This document shows positions 1-11,030 of a DNA stretch of 64,000 bases, piece by piece. Position 1 is the first letter of the stretch, and each line of letters opens with the position of its first letter. Source of the DNA: Metellina segmentata (taxonomy: Eukaryota; Arthropoda; Arachnida; Araneae; Tetragnathidae); the NCBI GenBank assembly GCA_947359465.1, contig OX375873.1, positions 89,735,978-89,799,977 of the forward strand, read 5' to 3'. Below the pieces are notes generated by a model. That model ran no database searches. It was not told the DNA's origin and saw nothing but the letters and a program-made list of their open reading frames with translations. Made by a program: the position numbers and the translations under genes.

Positions 1-1412
1 TATTTATGAAAACTTAATTAAGAAACTATTCATTCTGAGAATGAGATGCATGAGTTTCTGCAACATGGTAACAATAGCTATCCATTGATTTGCACATTAT
101 CAACTCTCATTTGTCATGTTCACTTTGCTCTGGAATTCGATGCACTTTTTCAAAAATGGAATTTGGCCCTAAAAAACCTTGATGGGAAATGTTGACTTGG
201 GTAGTAGTAATCCTGAAAAATGAATTAAAATTTGAATGACACTTTAAATTTAATTTTATAGTAATCAATGATGATGTCTCCTAAAATTTGTTGTATTATA
301 TACCTTGTCTATGAGTAACTGAATAGTATTGAAATTATTGGTCAAAATTCATACCTAACAAGAATATTCTTGTTATATGGGAAATAAGTGGAATTCTGCT
401 TTTGTCTCTGATTTTAATAAGCTTTAATGTAAATCATGAATAGTTTCGTCTGTAGTAATAATTTCAACAATAATAACAATTTCTACTGGTCTTCTTTTTG
501 TGGCACATGCTTAACCATTTTATGTACTTAGCCTCAAATGACCTCACTGGACCTTGAAATGGGATTACAATAATATACCAAAAAAATGGGGTATCTTAAT
601 TTGTCAGAGTTGGATCTTTTTCTAAGAATCCATGCATATGGTAACAATAATTTTTGTTTGCAATTCAATGACTCATTTTCAAAACCTATTAAACAATCGT
701 TATTCTCCATCTAGTAAACCATTTTTATGGAATGGTTGGTTCAAATTTTCTTTCTTGACTTTTACAAATTAAGATTGATAGGTTATTTCATCATAACAAG
801 TGACATTAATATGATTTCTGCTTTTATATGTACAGTAATCAAAGAACATTCATTAAATTCTGGAAGTCTTTGATTCTGTTAAATGTTCTTTGAAACAGCC
901 TCTTAGAATAAATTTTGTAAGTGATAAGTGCATATTTCTGTTCACTTTATTATTAGCATTAAAAGTGATTGTATCTTACCTCTAATGTGTAAGTTGTATC
1001 TCACCTCTAATGTGTAAGTTGTATCTCACCTCTAATGTGTAAGTTCCTTCATTGTTGAGTTCAGAGCTAGAACAGAACTATAAACACTTAAAATCTAAAT
1101 TTCCTTCCATTTAACATGTCTCCGAGTGATTAATTATCGGATTTTGTATTTTATGTACTCTTCCTTTCAATCTCTGAGTTTGAATGGATATTTGTAGTGA
1201 TTCAAAATCCACTTTTAAGCAGCAGACCTCATTTTAACCAGTACAAAGTGATTGCATGAACAAACCAACTTTTCAGTTTATGTTAGGTGCTTCAAATAAC
1301 ACGGACTTTCTCCTGTGCTTCATTTCTATCCTCACAACATCTAAAAAAAAGTAGGATTTTGTTTGACAGAAATGCATTTATTCTGAGTTCAGGGTTTTTT
1401 ATTTATGTGTAG
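1..1412 (+). other. COG6 upstream intron (partial)
   Basis: AT-rich sequence upstream of the first recognisable COG6 exon. I found no further COG6 exon here. The only structure seen is the small tandem repeat at 968-1042. Confidence 0.7.
968..1042 (+). repeat. 25-bp tandem repeat, three copies
   Basis: Three head-to-tail copies of a 25-bp unit built on TATCTCACCTCTAATGTGTA. The first copy has two differences (ATTG for GTTG and TTACC for TCACC). It is intronic. Confidence 0.9.
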
Positions 1413-1574
1413 ATGGATGCTCATCTTGATACTCTTGTCAGTGAACAAGCATCTACAATCGTTGGTCAGCTTGGACTAGGAGCACTCTACACATCTTTGC
1501 AAGATTTTCAACCCAAGCATGGCCCCCTTTCTAATCTCCCTGGATGTGATGCTCTTGCAATTCAGGCTGCTGTG
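1413..1574 (+). other. COG6: COG6 coding exon, third from the end
   Basis: The acceptor is a pyrimidine-rich tract ending in TGTGTAG at 1412. The donor GTATGG starts at 1575. The exon encodes 54 residues from MDAHLDTLVSEQ to LAIQAAV. The ATG at 1413 is most likely an internal Met, not a start, because family homologues continue upstream. Confidence 0.93.
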
Positions 1575-4411
1575 GTATGGATGCCTTTTGAATAAATTGA
1601 TCCTTTTTATTCAACTTACATATGGTGAAACTAAAAACATTTGCTGTGTGACTTTTGTCATTTTTATGGAATTCAATTAGGAAATGTATCCAATTTAAAA
1701 TTACCTCATTGTGTTTATCTTTCAGTTCCTAATCATGAGCAATTGTTGTGTGGATATAGATGCTCGTGGTGTTACAGATTCCACTTTAAGCAGTCACAAT
1801 CTAATTAGGCAGTCCTCCTGTAGGAAAAAAATTAACCCTTTTTTTCTTATTTGATCATTTCCATGACGTCCTTTCTGCAAAAAATGTCCTGAATGTTGAA
1901 TGTCCTTCTATGCCACCCCAAAACTGCAGTATGTGGTCAGGCTTAGCCATGCTGTTAGCTTGATGGAGTGGATGGAAGTTACACCTGCTATTCCTCAGAA
2001 CAGGTTGTGCATTCTGTAGCAGTATGACTTCTCCAATAAAAATGGCCATTCCTTACATAGAAAAGTTTCCAGGTTTGGTAACAGATTTTACCTTCTAGGT
2101 ACCTCATGTGGTTTTACCCCATCTTGGAAGACCATACCAGTAGTAAAATACCCTCTGCATAGCTCTCAAGGCAGTCAAGCTCCACCACCTCAACAAAATA
2201 GAGACTTCGTGGTAGATTAAAATGACCACTGAGTGCCAATCTAAATGAATCATAACCACAGACAGAGATTTAAGCTAACATATTATAATTTTTGTAATTC
2301 TTTCAAAAAGGGATATTTTGATGAGATTGTAGATCTTTCAAAAAGATAGATCTTTTTGTAGAAATTATGTCACTTTGGTGAAGAGCTAAATGCAAAAACT
2401 CTGAAGAAAAGTGCTACTTAGATAATCATTCAGTAGCAAAACACCAAAGGAATTTGTGTTTTTTTGAAAACTTTTTATTTTAGATGTCAACAACAGTTTT
2501 TAACCACTAGGTTTAGAAACAGTAACTGTCTGAATCTGAAGTTATGTCTGAATTTTCATTAAAGAATACTTATTTCTCATGTTTCAAGGCAGATTTTCAG
2601 CTTTTAAAGAAAATTTGATGGAACAGTGTTGACCAAAATATGTATGCTTGAGGCATAATTTCACAACTGAATGCATAAAATGTTTTGAGTTAATTCAATG
2701 TTAATTTAGAAGGTAATGATGCCTGGTTATTTTTCATTACAAATTCTGTATAATTTAATATTACATTATTAAATACTTAAATCTTATTACTAGTACATAC
2801 AGAAAAGGTAAGATATGAGAAAAGTAAATAAAGAATTGTGTTCCACATCACCTAAATTTAGTTTAAAACTGTTTGGTTTTTCTTACAGTATAGATGAACA
2901 CTGTAATATCAAAAATAGAGATAATGTTACTAGACATAAATAGGGTACATGTTCAAACTGACACACTTATGGCAGGCCTCGAAATAGATTTTTAATACAG
3001 GTGCACACTGTGCACCTAAGTTTTTAAGTTAGGTGCACAGGTTATATGTTAGGTGCACATTTAAAAAAACATAATATACGAGTATTAATGTAATGTAAAC
3101 TACTGTATTAGTTGGGTATGTTTATATAGGTTCGTAGTAGATAGTAAATAAAAAATATTTAAACATATCGAAAGTGTATGGCGCACGGCTGTCGCGACAG
3201 TCGCTTTAACAGAGCCATCTGGAAAATGTTTTGATCATCGGAAAGTTCTGGTGGCAGTGACACAATAAATCTTCCTCTTGTATAAAACTGTTAGGGCACA
3301 CCGATTTTGTTTTCGCTTAGTGTGTATTTTAAGTAAGTTAGTTCCTTTAGAGCCAGAGATGTCGATACTAATATTTTGTTCAAACATCAAAATAACATAA
3401 AACACGTTCCCCCCTTTCTTTTAACGTTAGGTGCACTGTGTGCACCTAGTGGGAAAAAATTAGGTGCACAGTTTTATTTTCATGTGCACCCGGGTATTTT
3501 GAGCCCTGACTTATGGTATATATTAAGTTCTTAAAAATCGAATCATAGAATTTGCCTCTTGGACAGAAATTCAAGAGTAGGGTCCTGTTCACATAAAGCG
3601 TTTTCTAACGCGCATTTGCGAGATTTTCGAGGTACACTTTCCTTTTTCACTCTATCTTCAACAATCGCAAAGATAGAAACTTGAATTGGAGGAATAAAAA
3701 AAACATAATTTAATACTTACGGAAAGCAGACCTCGAGAACGCACGTTAGCAAACGCCTTATGTGAACACGGCCTTAAACTTTTGTATTATCTTTCATATG
3801 TATCAAACTGTCTTTAATAAAAGTTTAATAGTTTAGCTTTGTCTGCTATCTGATATGAATAACTTCAGATAAATGCTTCAAATGCAGTAGTTTTCACTAA
3901 AACGGCTGACAATATGAATGTCTCATGACATTGGCTAAACATTTATTTTTAAAATAACAAGAAATAAATGTTTAGGTTAATGATTATTCAACACTTTATA
4001 ATAGATTCAGTGATACTTCCTCTTCCGATAAAGACGCCTTTATTCTAAACTTGTTAACTTAGTTCCACATAAAACTCATATCATAAAATGATTTTTTGTA
4101 GAAAAAATTGGACAGTTTTCTGTTAGCTCCTGACTCTTTGACAATTCCACAAAGCATTCTTCTCCTCTCGGCATCTCTAAGGTAAGTTCCTATTCGTTAT
4201 GTCTCAATTTCTTGTCTAGCTTTTAAACTATTTGGTTAAAGTAATTTTACTACATTCTTTTAGACAAACACTCAGAAAACGTTCCATGGAATTGCTGTAT
4301 AATGCTTACAATCAAATATACGAAGCTGTGAACTTGGCAAGCAACAACTATCTTGAACCACAGCTGTTGCTACCAAAAACTCCTGATCAAGTGAAAACGT
4401 TACTGTTGTGA
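1413..4411 (+). CDS. COG6: COG6, C-terminal part (last three coding exons)
   Basis: COG6 is a lobe-B subunit of the conserved oligomeric Golgi complex, a peripheral membrane tether for retrograde vesicles within the Golgi. Three exons join in frame: 1413-1574 (54 codons, phase 0), 4102-4181 (26 codons plus 2 nt) and 4264-4411 (ending in TGA at 4409-4411). All junctions are AG/GT. The product carries the family's C-terminal signatures: AHLDTLVSEQAS, then a PLSNLPGCD segment, then FLLAPDSLTIPQ with LLLSASLR, then MELLYNAYNQIYEAV, and a terminal TPDQVKTLLL. These align residue by residue with the known animal COG6 tail (HIDTLISEQAS, APDNLLIPQ, AYGEVYAAV, SPQQVQTLLS). The N-terminal bulk lies upstream of the window. 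The 2.5 kb intron holds two MITEs. Family identity is recognised from memory, with high confidence. Confidence 0.95.
2973..3508. mobile_element. non-autonomous hAT element (MITE)
   Basis: The ends are CAGGCCTCGAAAT on the left and, read inward from the right, CAGGGCTCAAAAT. Both are followed by arrays of the AGGTGCAC / GTGCACCT palindromic motif. A perfect 8-bp target duplication, ACTTATGG, flanks it at 2965-2972 and 3509-3516, as expected for hAT. It has no transposase frame and lies inside the COG6 intron. Confidence 0.9.
3581..3773. mobile_element. PIF/Harbinger-type MITE
   Basis: A 193-bp element whose ends, TGTTCACATAAAGCGTTTTC on the left and TGTTCACATAAGGCGTTTGC read inward from the right, form inverted repeats continuing to CTAACG. 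The target duplication is degenerate (TAG / TTA). Its middle shares the AGATAGAAA...TTGGAGGAATAAAA stretch with the larger element at 40135-41859, so it is probably a deletion derivative of that family. Confidence 0.75.
4102..4181 (+). other. COG6: COG6 coding exon, second from the end
   Basis: This 80-nt exon lies between acceptor TTTTTTGTAG (ends 4101) and donor GTAAGT (starts 4182). It encodes KKLDSFLLAPDSLTIPQ followed by SILLLSASL, and leaves AG for the next codon. Confidence 0.93.
4264..4411 (+). other. COG6: COG6 last coding exon
   Basis: The acceptor is TTCTTTTAG ending at 4263. The first base completes an Arg codon with the previous exon, then 48 codons follow to TGA. The exon ends in TPDQVKTLLL, the typical C-terminus of the family. 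Confidence 0.93.
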
Positions 4412-4474
4412 ACTGATATTTTGTTTTTTATAGAATCTGGTTGAGAAGAAGTATATTATGTAAACTGTTTATAA

Positions 4475-4480
4475 AATAAA
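4475..4480 (+). terminator. COG6 polyadenylation signal
   Basis: A canonical AATAAA lies 64 bases after the COG6 stop, followed by a GT/T-rich stretch at 4481-4510. The implied 3' UTR is under 120 bases. Confidence 0.75.
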
Positions 4481-5438
4481 TTGTGTAGTTTATTGTAATC
4501 GTTTTTCAATTTTTGTATACTTTAACAATCATAGCTGGAATAGTGGTCATAGTACTTGTATACCACTCAGTAAATTGCAGGTTCATATCCCACTTTCTTA
4601 AATACATGAATTTCAGTGATTGTCTTTGTTAGGATTAGTGATGCCTCACTCACACATTGGGTGCTCTACAGGAAGTCATCAGTTCAACAGGTTTGTTAAA
4701 AAGAATGTTGAAGCATTCAAATCAAAGCCAGCTGCATCAAGTAATTTTCAAGTCTTACAAAGATTTTTGAAAAATGAACTTTTAAAGTTATTTTGAAATA
4801 TATTTAAAGAGAAAATATGGGACAGGCAAAATTTCATTCTGGGAACTCTCCTTAAAAAAATCTTTTTATCTATAGAATATGTTGAGAGCAAGTAAAGAAT
4901 GCTTTCGTTTTAAGTCCCACAAGCATTGTAAACTCTTAGCGTTTAAGTTTGCATATAGACTATTCTTTAGATAGGAGGATGCCTAATTTAATATTTGTGT
5001 CATCTTAGTACCGCTTAATATGTAGTATCATTTATACCCAAGCTTACACTACTTGACTTCAATGCCAACTCGCTAGCATTGAACCCCTCCCCAATCGTTC
5101 GAAAGTGGTTCTGTGAAGAATAATGCATTTACTTTTATGATTTTCTAGTGTATTTATACCATCTCATTTGCTAAAAACTAATTTGCTATATCATTTCTAA
5201 TCCTTGTATTTGCGATGAGATCCTTGTATTTGCGATTGTTCTTATGTCCATCTTATTGTAAATCAGTCTATCTAGCCATTCAGTGAAAAATTGAGCAACA
5301 AACAAGAAACAACCATCTATCTTTGATCATAATTGTACTCAAGAAACTCGATAACTTGGTATTTAAATAGCACTTTGTAAACTGGTCTGCAGACCCCTAG
5401 AAATCCACAAGGATATTTTGTGAGGTCCACTGAACTTC
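4481..5438. other. intergenic, nothing recognised
   Basis: AT-rich sequence downstream of COG6. A short direct duplication, ATCCTTGTATTTGCGAT, occurs at about 5201-5237. I saw no coding or element structure. Confidence 0.5.
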
Positions 5439-5441
5439 TTA

Positions 5442-6411
5442 AGGCAGGTTTACACGCTACGATAAATCGTGACGATGTGATTGACAAATTTATTGTTCCA
5501 ATAAATCGAAAGAATGAGTATTGTTTACACGCTACGATAAATCGTAACGATTTCTTGTCAAATATTCACTGTCGACCGCTAAATAAGCTTTGCCATGGAG
5601 GAAGTAGTGTTGTTGTTATATATCGGTTGTTTAGCTAGAAAAGTGAAAAGGCCGCAAAGACCAAGAACAAAGTGGAGTCGCCAGTGGTTGTTAAAGAAAA
5701 GGGAATTATCTCATGTAAAATTATTGAAAGAATTGAGAAACGAACCAAATGACTGGCGGAATTATTTGAGAATGGACGACGAGACTTATGTCGAGTTGTT
5801 AAGTTTATTTTCTCCATTTATTACGGAAACTGATGCTGTTATGAGAAGAGCGATATCTCCGCACGAAAGACTCTCAGCTACCTTACGATCCCTTACCACC
5901 GGAAGAAGCTTGAAGGACATGGAATATGCAACTGCCATTTCTAAACCAGCTCTCAGCAAAATAATCCCAAAGACCTGTGAAGCTATCTACAAAGTATTAA
6001 AACAATTCATACAGGTATCTTAAGAAGAGTTTTTTTATTTTTTTTTAAACCAAAAACATTACAAACATTATAACGAGTAGTTATACAAACATTATAACTC
6101 TCGAGGAGTTTAACTACCATAATTACCTATTCGAATAAAAACAACAGTCAACCAAAGAACGAACTATTTGACACAATCTTCTGATGCAGATGCAAATGCA
6201 AACAGTCAAATCGTAGCTAGAAATGGCTGCCATTTGTTTACAGGTTCCAACATGTCGTTACGATTCGCAAAAATTGATGCCGGCCGGCATCAACCATCCA
6301 ATCTAATTCAAATTCATCGCTACAATGTCATGTTTACACCCAACGATAAATCGAAACAATTCGATCGTTACGATAAATTGCTAGCATTTATCGTAGCGTG
6401 TGAACCTGCCT
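5442..6411 (+). mobile_element. PIF/Harbinger element, internally deleted
   Basis: The terminal inverted repeats start AGGCAGGTTTACACGCTACG and, from the right, AGGCAGGTTCACACGCTACG, and continue to GATAAAT. A TTA target duplication flanks it (5439-5441 and 6412-6414), as expected for PIF/Harbinger. The TACACGCTACGATAAATCGT end motif is repeated internally at about 5526. The 970-bp length leaves room for only one transposase exon. Confidence 0.92.
5595..6023 (+). pseudogene. HARBI1-like PIF/Harbinger transposase, N-terminal exon only
   Basis: A 142-codon open frame. Residues 45-140 resemble the N-terminal half of HARBI1-type nucleases: ELRNEPNDWRNYLRMDDETY (the FRM-like motif), then RRAISPHERLSATLRSLTTG, then a helix-turn-helix-like SLKDMEYATAISKPALSKI and the VPEVCEAIW-like segment IPKTCEAIYKVL. 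The frame ends at CAG/GTATCT, a plausible donor. No exon with the downstream DDE catalytic core remains before the right inverted repeat, so the nuclease half is deleted. The N-terminal 40 residues are basic. This is clearly a transposase relic. Confidence 0.88.
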
Positions 6412-6414
6412 TTA

Positions 6415-7084
6415 AATGTGGATGCTGAAACCAATATCCTAGATTAAAATAAGATCTGTCGAAGAAACTTAAAGTATTGTGTTCTTTATCTGATAAAACT
6501 TAAAATAGTCCGATTCCCCAGCATTAAAAACTATCTTCCACACTGCAACTATCCTTTAAAAACTATCATGAAACCCAAGTTTTGATGTTATGAAAAAAAC
6601 ATTCAAGCTTGTTTGAGAGCCTATTAAACAATTTTTTTCCCAGCTACAGATCTCAGACAACATTTTCTTCATACAAGTCAACCAGAACAAACATACAGCA
6701 GGTATGAGAATCTACTTTTTTTTACTATTAGTCAAATGCACATGCTAAAACCCCTCTTGACATATTTTAAAAGTGAATTTAAAAAAAATAATTAATTCTT
6801 AGTTTTATTTTTTTTTTTATATAAAAATATAGGCAGGGCTGTTTCTGAGTGGTGTGTTGAGTGTGTATGTCATCAGGAAAAACAGGTGGCTGAAAGATTG
6901 TTCCAAATGTAAATAAAAATACCCAGTTTTGTATTTTCGATGGGTTTTTATACTTACAAGTATTTGTCTATACTTACTTTAAGTTTCTTTCTCGGTAGTA
7001 AGAAAAAGTACTTACTAATCTGTCTTTTGCGATTAATTTACATGAGGTAATAGGACACTGGAACAAATCAAACGGTCTGGGATC
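6415..7084. other. intergenic, nothing recognised
   Basis: AT-rich sequence with several homopolymer runs and no repeat boundaries that I can define. Confidence 0.4.
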
Positions 7085-7350
7085 AATCCCGAAGAGAAAG
7101 ATACGTCTTAATGTTGAATCACGTTCAGATGACAAAGGCAACACCTGAGCTTGCACCCTACTCTCCAATCTTTCACACCGCGCCAACGTGGAAACATGTG
7201 AGGCCATAGCCAACGACAGATTTAACGTGCATCATCCCGACGTACATAACGATCTGTGGTTGGATCGAGTTTTACAATCGGTCCAACCACATACCGCACC
7301 CTCCGTTTGCTAAATCAGCGACTCTACTAACTGGGCTACCTGATCCCAAA
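7085..7350 (-). repeat. tRNA-derived SINE
   Basis: Read on the minus strand, a tRNA-like head (about 7270-7345) has the A-box-like segment AGCCCAGTTAGTAGAGTC. It is followed by the SINE body with the ACGTTGGCG...GGAAAG and CAGGTGTTGCCTTTGTC segments also seen in the other copies. It is degenerate. Confidence 0.75.
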
Positions 7351-7357
7351 TTTTCAA

Positions 7358-7499
7358 GGTCAAAACCTGAGCTACCAACCTGCTCTCCATACTTCCACAC
7401 CACGCTAACATGAGTACATTTGAGGTACAACGGACTTCACATAGCCACCGGACTTCCGTTGAATCAAGTATCCAACTTACAATACTTATGTTGCCTGCC
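7358..7499 (-). repeat. SINE body fragment
   Basis: It repeats the ACCTGAGCTACCAACCTGCT and CCACACCACGCTAACATGAG body segments of the neighbouring SINEs in the same orientation, without a clear tRNA head. Confidence 0.6.
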
Positions 7500-7872
7500 G
7501 ACCAACCGGAATGGTGGTTAAGGTGTTAGCCTCCAGATCGGAAAGTTCCTGGTTCGAATCCGGGTCAGGGCATGGATGTTAGTAAGCGTATGGGGTGTAC
7601 CTTAAATTTGTAGTGGCCGAGAGTCCTCACGTTGGGTTGGTGTGGAAGTTTGGAGTGTGGGGTGGCAGTTCAGGTTTTGCCTCGCCATCTGACTGTGGTT
7701 CAAAATTACGTGGTGTTGTCCTCGGTAGTGGTAATTTTAGTTAACGTCGTACTAGAGCAACACAACGGGCTATTGAGGTGTTGTCCTCGGATCTTTCCCT
7801 TAAGGGATTGATCCCGAACCGTCGTCAATAGCCTGCTGTATTGCTCTAGTACGACGTTAATTAAAAATTACC
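7500..7872 (+). repeat. tRNA-derived SINE with inverted tail
   Basis: The head has an A-box region, ATGGTGGTTAAGGTGTTAGC, and a B box, GGTTCGAATCC (7553-7563). A shared body with GTCCTCACGTTGGGTTGGTG follows, then the 3' part ending GTACGACGTTAATTAAAAA. Unusually, the 3' tail is present twice in opposite orientations (7730-7776 and 7825-7872), making a hairpin-capable palindrome. Confidence 0.85.
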
Positions 7873-7925
7873 ATTACCTTCTGTCGCTAATCAGCGAATC
7901 TATCAACTGGGCTTCCACGGCCAAA
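7873..7925 (-). repeat. SINE tRNA-like head fragment
   Basis: The reverse complement reads GGAAGCCCAGTTGATAGATT and resembles the head of the SINE at 7085-7350 more than that of its direct neighbour. Confidence 0.55.
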
Positions 7926-8569
7926 AGGCTATTACTTGGAAATGTTTGATAAACATTTGATTTGAGCAAAATATTGAAAACTGACAGTCGAAGAATGAAC
8001 GAATTATTTAATACCTGTTGATTTAGAATTCAGTTTGGAACGTATTTTATGACCAAAATTTATTTGATATGATTTGTCATTGATAGTTTCAGAATGTCCT
8101 TTTGAGTAGCGTCAGATATTTTAGGTAATTTTTTTAAATCTGGCGAGATGGAAAATATGCGAATTTGTTTGAAACGAGCTCGTATTGTATTTCCTGGATC
8201 AAAATTGAGAGCAAATCTGAACATCAAATTTCAACAAGAATATTTTCGCTCTGATCCGGTTCATTTCATTGCTTTATGAACCACTTGTAGGAAAAGTTTA
8301 CCTACCAACAATCGAGCTATTTTGTAATTTGTAGTGATCTACCGACAAGTGATTACGAAAACAGATAGGTTACAAGAACAGTTGTTCTAGTGGACGAATA
8401 TCGATATATGACAGTGCCTTTGTTCTGATACGATCAAGAATACGAAATGTTGGGTGCTGTTCTGAAAAATAACAGGAATAAATCCGATTTGTTGTAGACT
8501 CTCGAAAGAGACGTGTTTTTGCACCGGACGGTGCGGCGTGTATATCTGAAACTACTATATATATTCTCT
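7926..8569. other. intergenic, nothing recognised
   Basis: No repeat boundary or coding signal was recognised here. Confidence 0.4.
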
Positions 8570-9183
8570 TCTCTAATATTATAAAAGGAAAAGTTTGTTT
8601 ATTTGTCTTTTTGGGGCCGCAAAATCCTGACGATTCAATGGCACTTACAGCAATGAGATTTGGCACACAGATAGACCGAATTTTTTGCAATTTTTGGGTC
8701 TCGGCGAATTTTAAAATTCAATCTAGAAGATTTATTTTTAAATGAATTTAATAGTTTTATTCTCCATCGCTTTTTTAAACGCGGATAACTTTTTCTACCC
8801 GTGTGACCTTGCAGTCAGGGTTTGAAATCATGCTAAGTTTTTTTCAAACGCAGTTCGCGGAGAAAATTATTTTTTTCATTTTCGCTTTGATTTTGCGAGG
8901 ACGCGAATAAATTTCCAGCCAGACAATAAATTTTTCAACTGAAGTCAGTTCTTTTTTCTATCTCCTCGACCGTAAAAGACAGAGTAAAAAATTTGAACGG
9001 ATTTGAAATCTATTGTAAATTTCAGTTTAGATTGATACCTAAAAATATGATTTTCTTTAAATAAATAATTTTTTGATTGAATATATCTTCAACGGATTTG
9101 AAATCTGCAGGGAAATTTTACACCAGCCCGTGGTATTGGTTTGAGAAGCAAACCAACACCACGGCTAGCCACGCGGTGGCTTT
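8570..9183 (+). mobile_element. non-autonomous Helitron, family 2
   Basis: The 5' end is TCTCTAATATTATAAAAGGA. The family body includes GGCACTTACAGCAATGAGAT, TTAAAATTCAATCTAGAA and CAACGGATTTGAAATCTGC. The 3' end has the GCTAGCCACGCGGTGGC terminal hairpin. The final CTAG is mutated to CTTT. There is no Rep/helicase coding capacity. Confidence 0.8.
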
Positions 9184-10062
9184 GTAAAAATAAATATGCG
9201 TGTCCAATTTAGGTATGCAATGTCCCTCTGTTCTTGGCCACTACTACACTCTTGTCTATCAAATTGGACATCGCTCGGTCGCTCTGACATAATTGATACC
9301 CTTTTAGATTTCCATCCTGAAACGCCTTTCGCAACCTTCCATCCACGACGAACCGCTTTATTGACATGCATATATATATAACATTAACAAAAAAAAATAA
9401 CTACCGCACTAAAACACCCGACTCAATCCTGACTCAGCCACCAGCTAAACGCGAATCCGTGCAAACTGTGTGCTATGCTTATCGTTCTCACCATGGCTCC
9501 TATTTAAGTCTATTTAAAACGAACCCCATCCTGCGTCCGCCTATGGATGTCTTCACGCATAGGGCGAGTTACTTTCAATCCCGCCTACGTTTAACTTAAT
9601 AATTCGGGTACCCCATGTCGAGCTTGCTTATATTGAGGTTCAAGGCAAAAAGGAAAGCGGCGGATGTGGACGTGTGTGCTTAAGGCTGGGTGTTTCTCTT
9701 TTTTCCCTTCTCGCTCCTTTGCAGCAATATAGTAGGTTCTTTTCCTGTACGAAGGGAACTTTATCATTCTTAATAGAACGTTATTGCCTTTTCTTCGTTA
9801 AGGAGTTGGGCATGGACCAGAATTGTAATTCGGGATAGGTCGAATCAAATGTTGGATTGTCTTGGTTCCGAGTTTGTCCTGATCCTTTTTTTAACCATTG
9901 TCGTGTTTTTAATGGTTCATGAAACGACGAATTTCATTTGGGAGATTTGTGTTTTAAACACCTAAAACGAAAGAAACGTTAATGTGTTGGTTAAAATTTA
10001 ATTTGCGATGAAATATTTAAGAAACAGCCACAAAACTCGTTTGCTGCACTCAGTTTCAACTC
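9184..10062. other. intergenic, no supported gene
   Basis: Open frames of 60-77 codons overlap here on both strands without recognisable motifs. An imperfect inverted pair, GTCCAATTTAGG (9199) and CAAATTGGAC (9260), lies at the left. I could not assign an element. Confidence 0.4.
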
Positions 10063-10172
10063 TTAACCTTCTTGGTTGTTGTCTCGTCATTAGCAATGCT
10101 GACCAGATTTTGATGGGCGAGATATCTCGTCATTGGAAGAAAACTGACAAGATCTTCTCTAAAATCATCATG

Positions 10173-11030
10173 ATATTCTAGAAAAGGAAGTGTCTGTTTT
10201 CTGCCCGCAAAATCCTGACGAATCTATGGCACTTACAGTAATAGGATTTGGCACACAGGTAGTCCGAATTTTTGGGTCGCGGCGAATTTTAAAATTCAAT
10301 CTAGAACATTTATGAATGAATTTAATAGTTTTTTTCACCGTTCTTTCTTTTTCGGATCTGAAGAAGCATCAAAATTTAGACTTTTCTCCCTCATGTCTAT
10401 GACGTCATAATTTGGAACCATATGCCAAATTTTTTTCCGTCTTGAATGGAAGCGAACATATTCGAATGACCTTCGTTTGATTCCAGATTCATTCATATTG
10501 ATTTCTTGAGAAACGGATTCGATAGAAACAAAAGAAATTATTAAAGTTATCACTGCTATTCTTCAGTGCTTTTTTCTATCTCATCAATCGTTAAAGGTAG
10601 AATAAAAATTTTAACGGATCTGAAATCTGCGGAAAATTTTACATCTGATAGTTTCTTTATACGTTTGAATTTCTTTTAATAAATAATTTATCAATTAAAT
10701 ATTTATATTTTTTGGTTTGCGAAGCAAACCAACACCACGTGCAATGTGACCCCCACGAAAAGAACTCATGGGCAAGTTATGGCTGTTATCCAATAGGCTA
10801 CAAATTCGCAAACCAAAATGCAATGTGACCCACGAAACACCACGTGCAATGTGACCCCCACGAAAAGAACTCATGGGCAAGTTATGGCTGTTAACCAATA
10901 GGCTACAAATTCGCAAACCAAATGGGAATCCGTGGTGGCTCTTATCCAATAGGCTACGAATTCCCATTTGGTTTGCGATGCAAACCAATAACCCCACAAA
11001 AACAACTGGCGCGGGCAATTCCGTGCTAGG
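10173..11030 (+). mobile_element. Helitron family 2 fragment
   Basis: It contains AAAAGGAAGTGTCTG, CCTGACGAATCTATGGCACT, TTTGGCACACAGGTAGTCCG and AATTTTAAAATTCAATCTAG, all diagnostic of family 2. The 3' part has GGTTTGCGAAGCAAACCAAC hairpins but lacks an intact CTAG terminus. Confidence 0.75.
10733..10922 (+). repeat. 84-bp direct duplication
   Basis: The segment starting CACCACGTGCAATGTGACCC and ending GCAAACCAAA occurs at 10733-10816 and again at 10838-10922 with few changes. Both copies are inside the Helitron 3' region. Confidence 0.85.

Larger units (their letters stand above)
1575..4101 (+). other. COG6 intron with nested MITEs
   Basis: A 2.5 kb intron between donor GTATGG and acceptor TTGTAG. 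It contains a hAT MITE (2973-3508) and a Harbinger-type MITE (3581-3773). The stretch 1830-2260 has slightly higher GC and looks like an old repeat fragment, but I could not name it. Confidence 0.8.

Noticed and set aside
968..1042. Three evenly spaced repeats that could suggest a CRISPR array
   Set aside because: The units are directly adjacent without spacers, and the context is a eukaryotic intron.
1413..1415. Start codon of a short gene
   Set aside because: This ATG is the first codon of an internal COG6 exon directly after an acceptor site.
7500..7572. A functional tRNA gene
   Set aside because: The tRNA-like head is fused to a repeated body and recurs in several copies, so it is a SINE.
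9196..9599. Paired frames of 61-77 codons
   Set aside because: They overlap on opposite strands with no motif, splice site or polyadenylation support.
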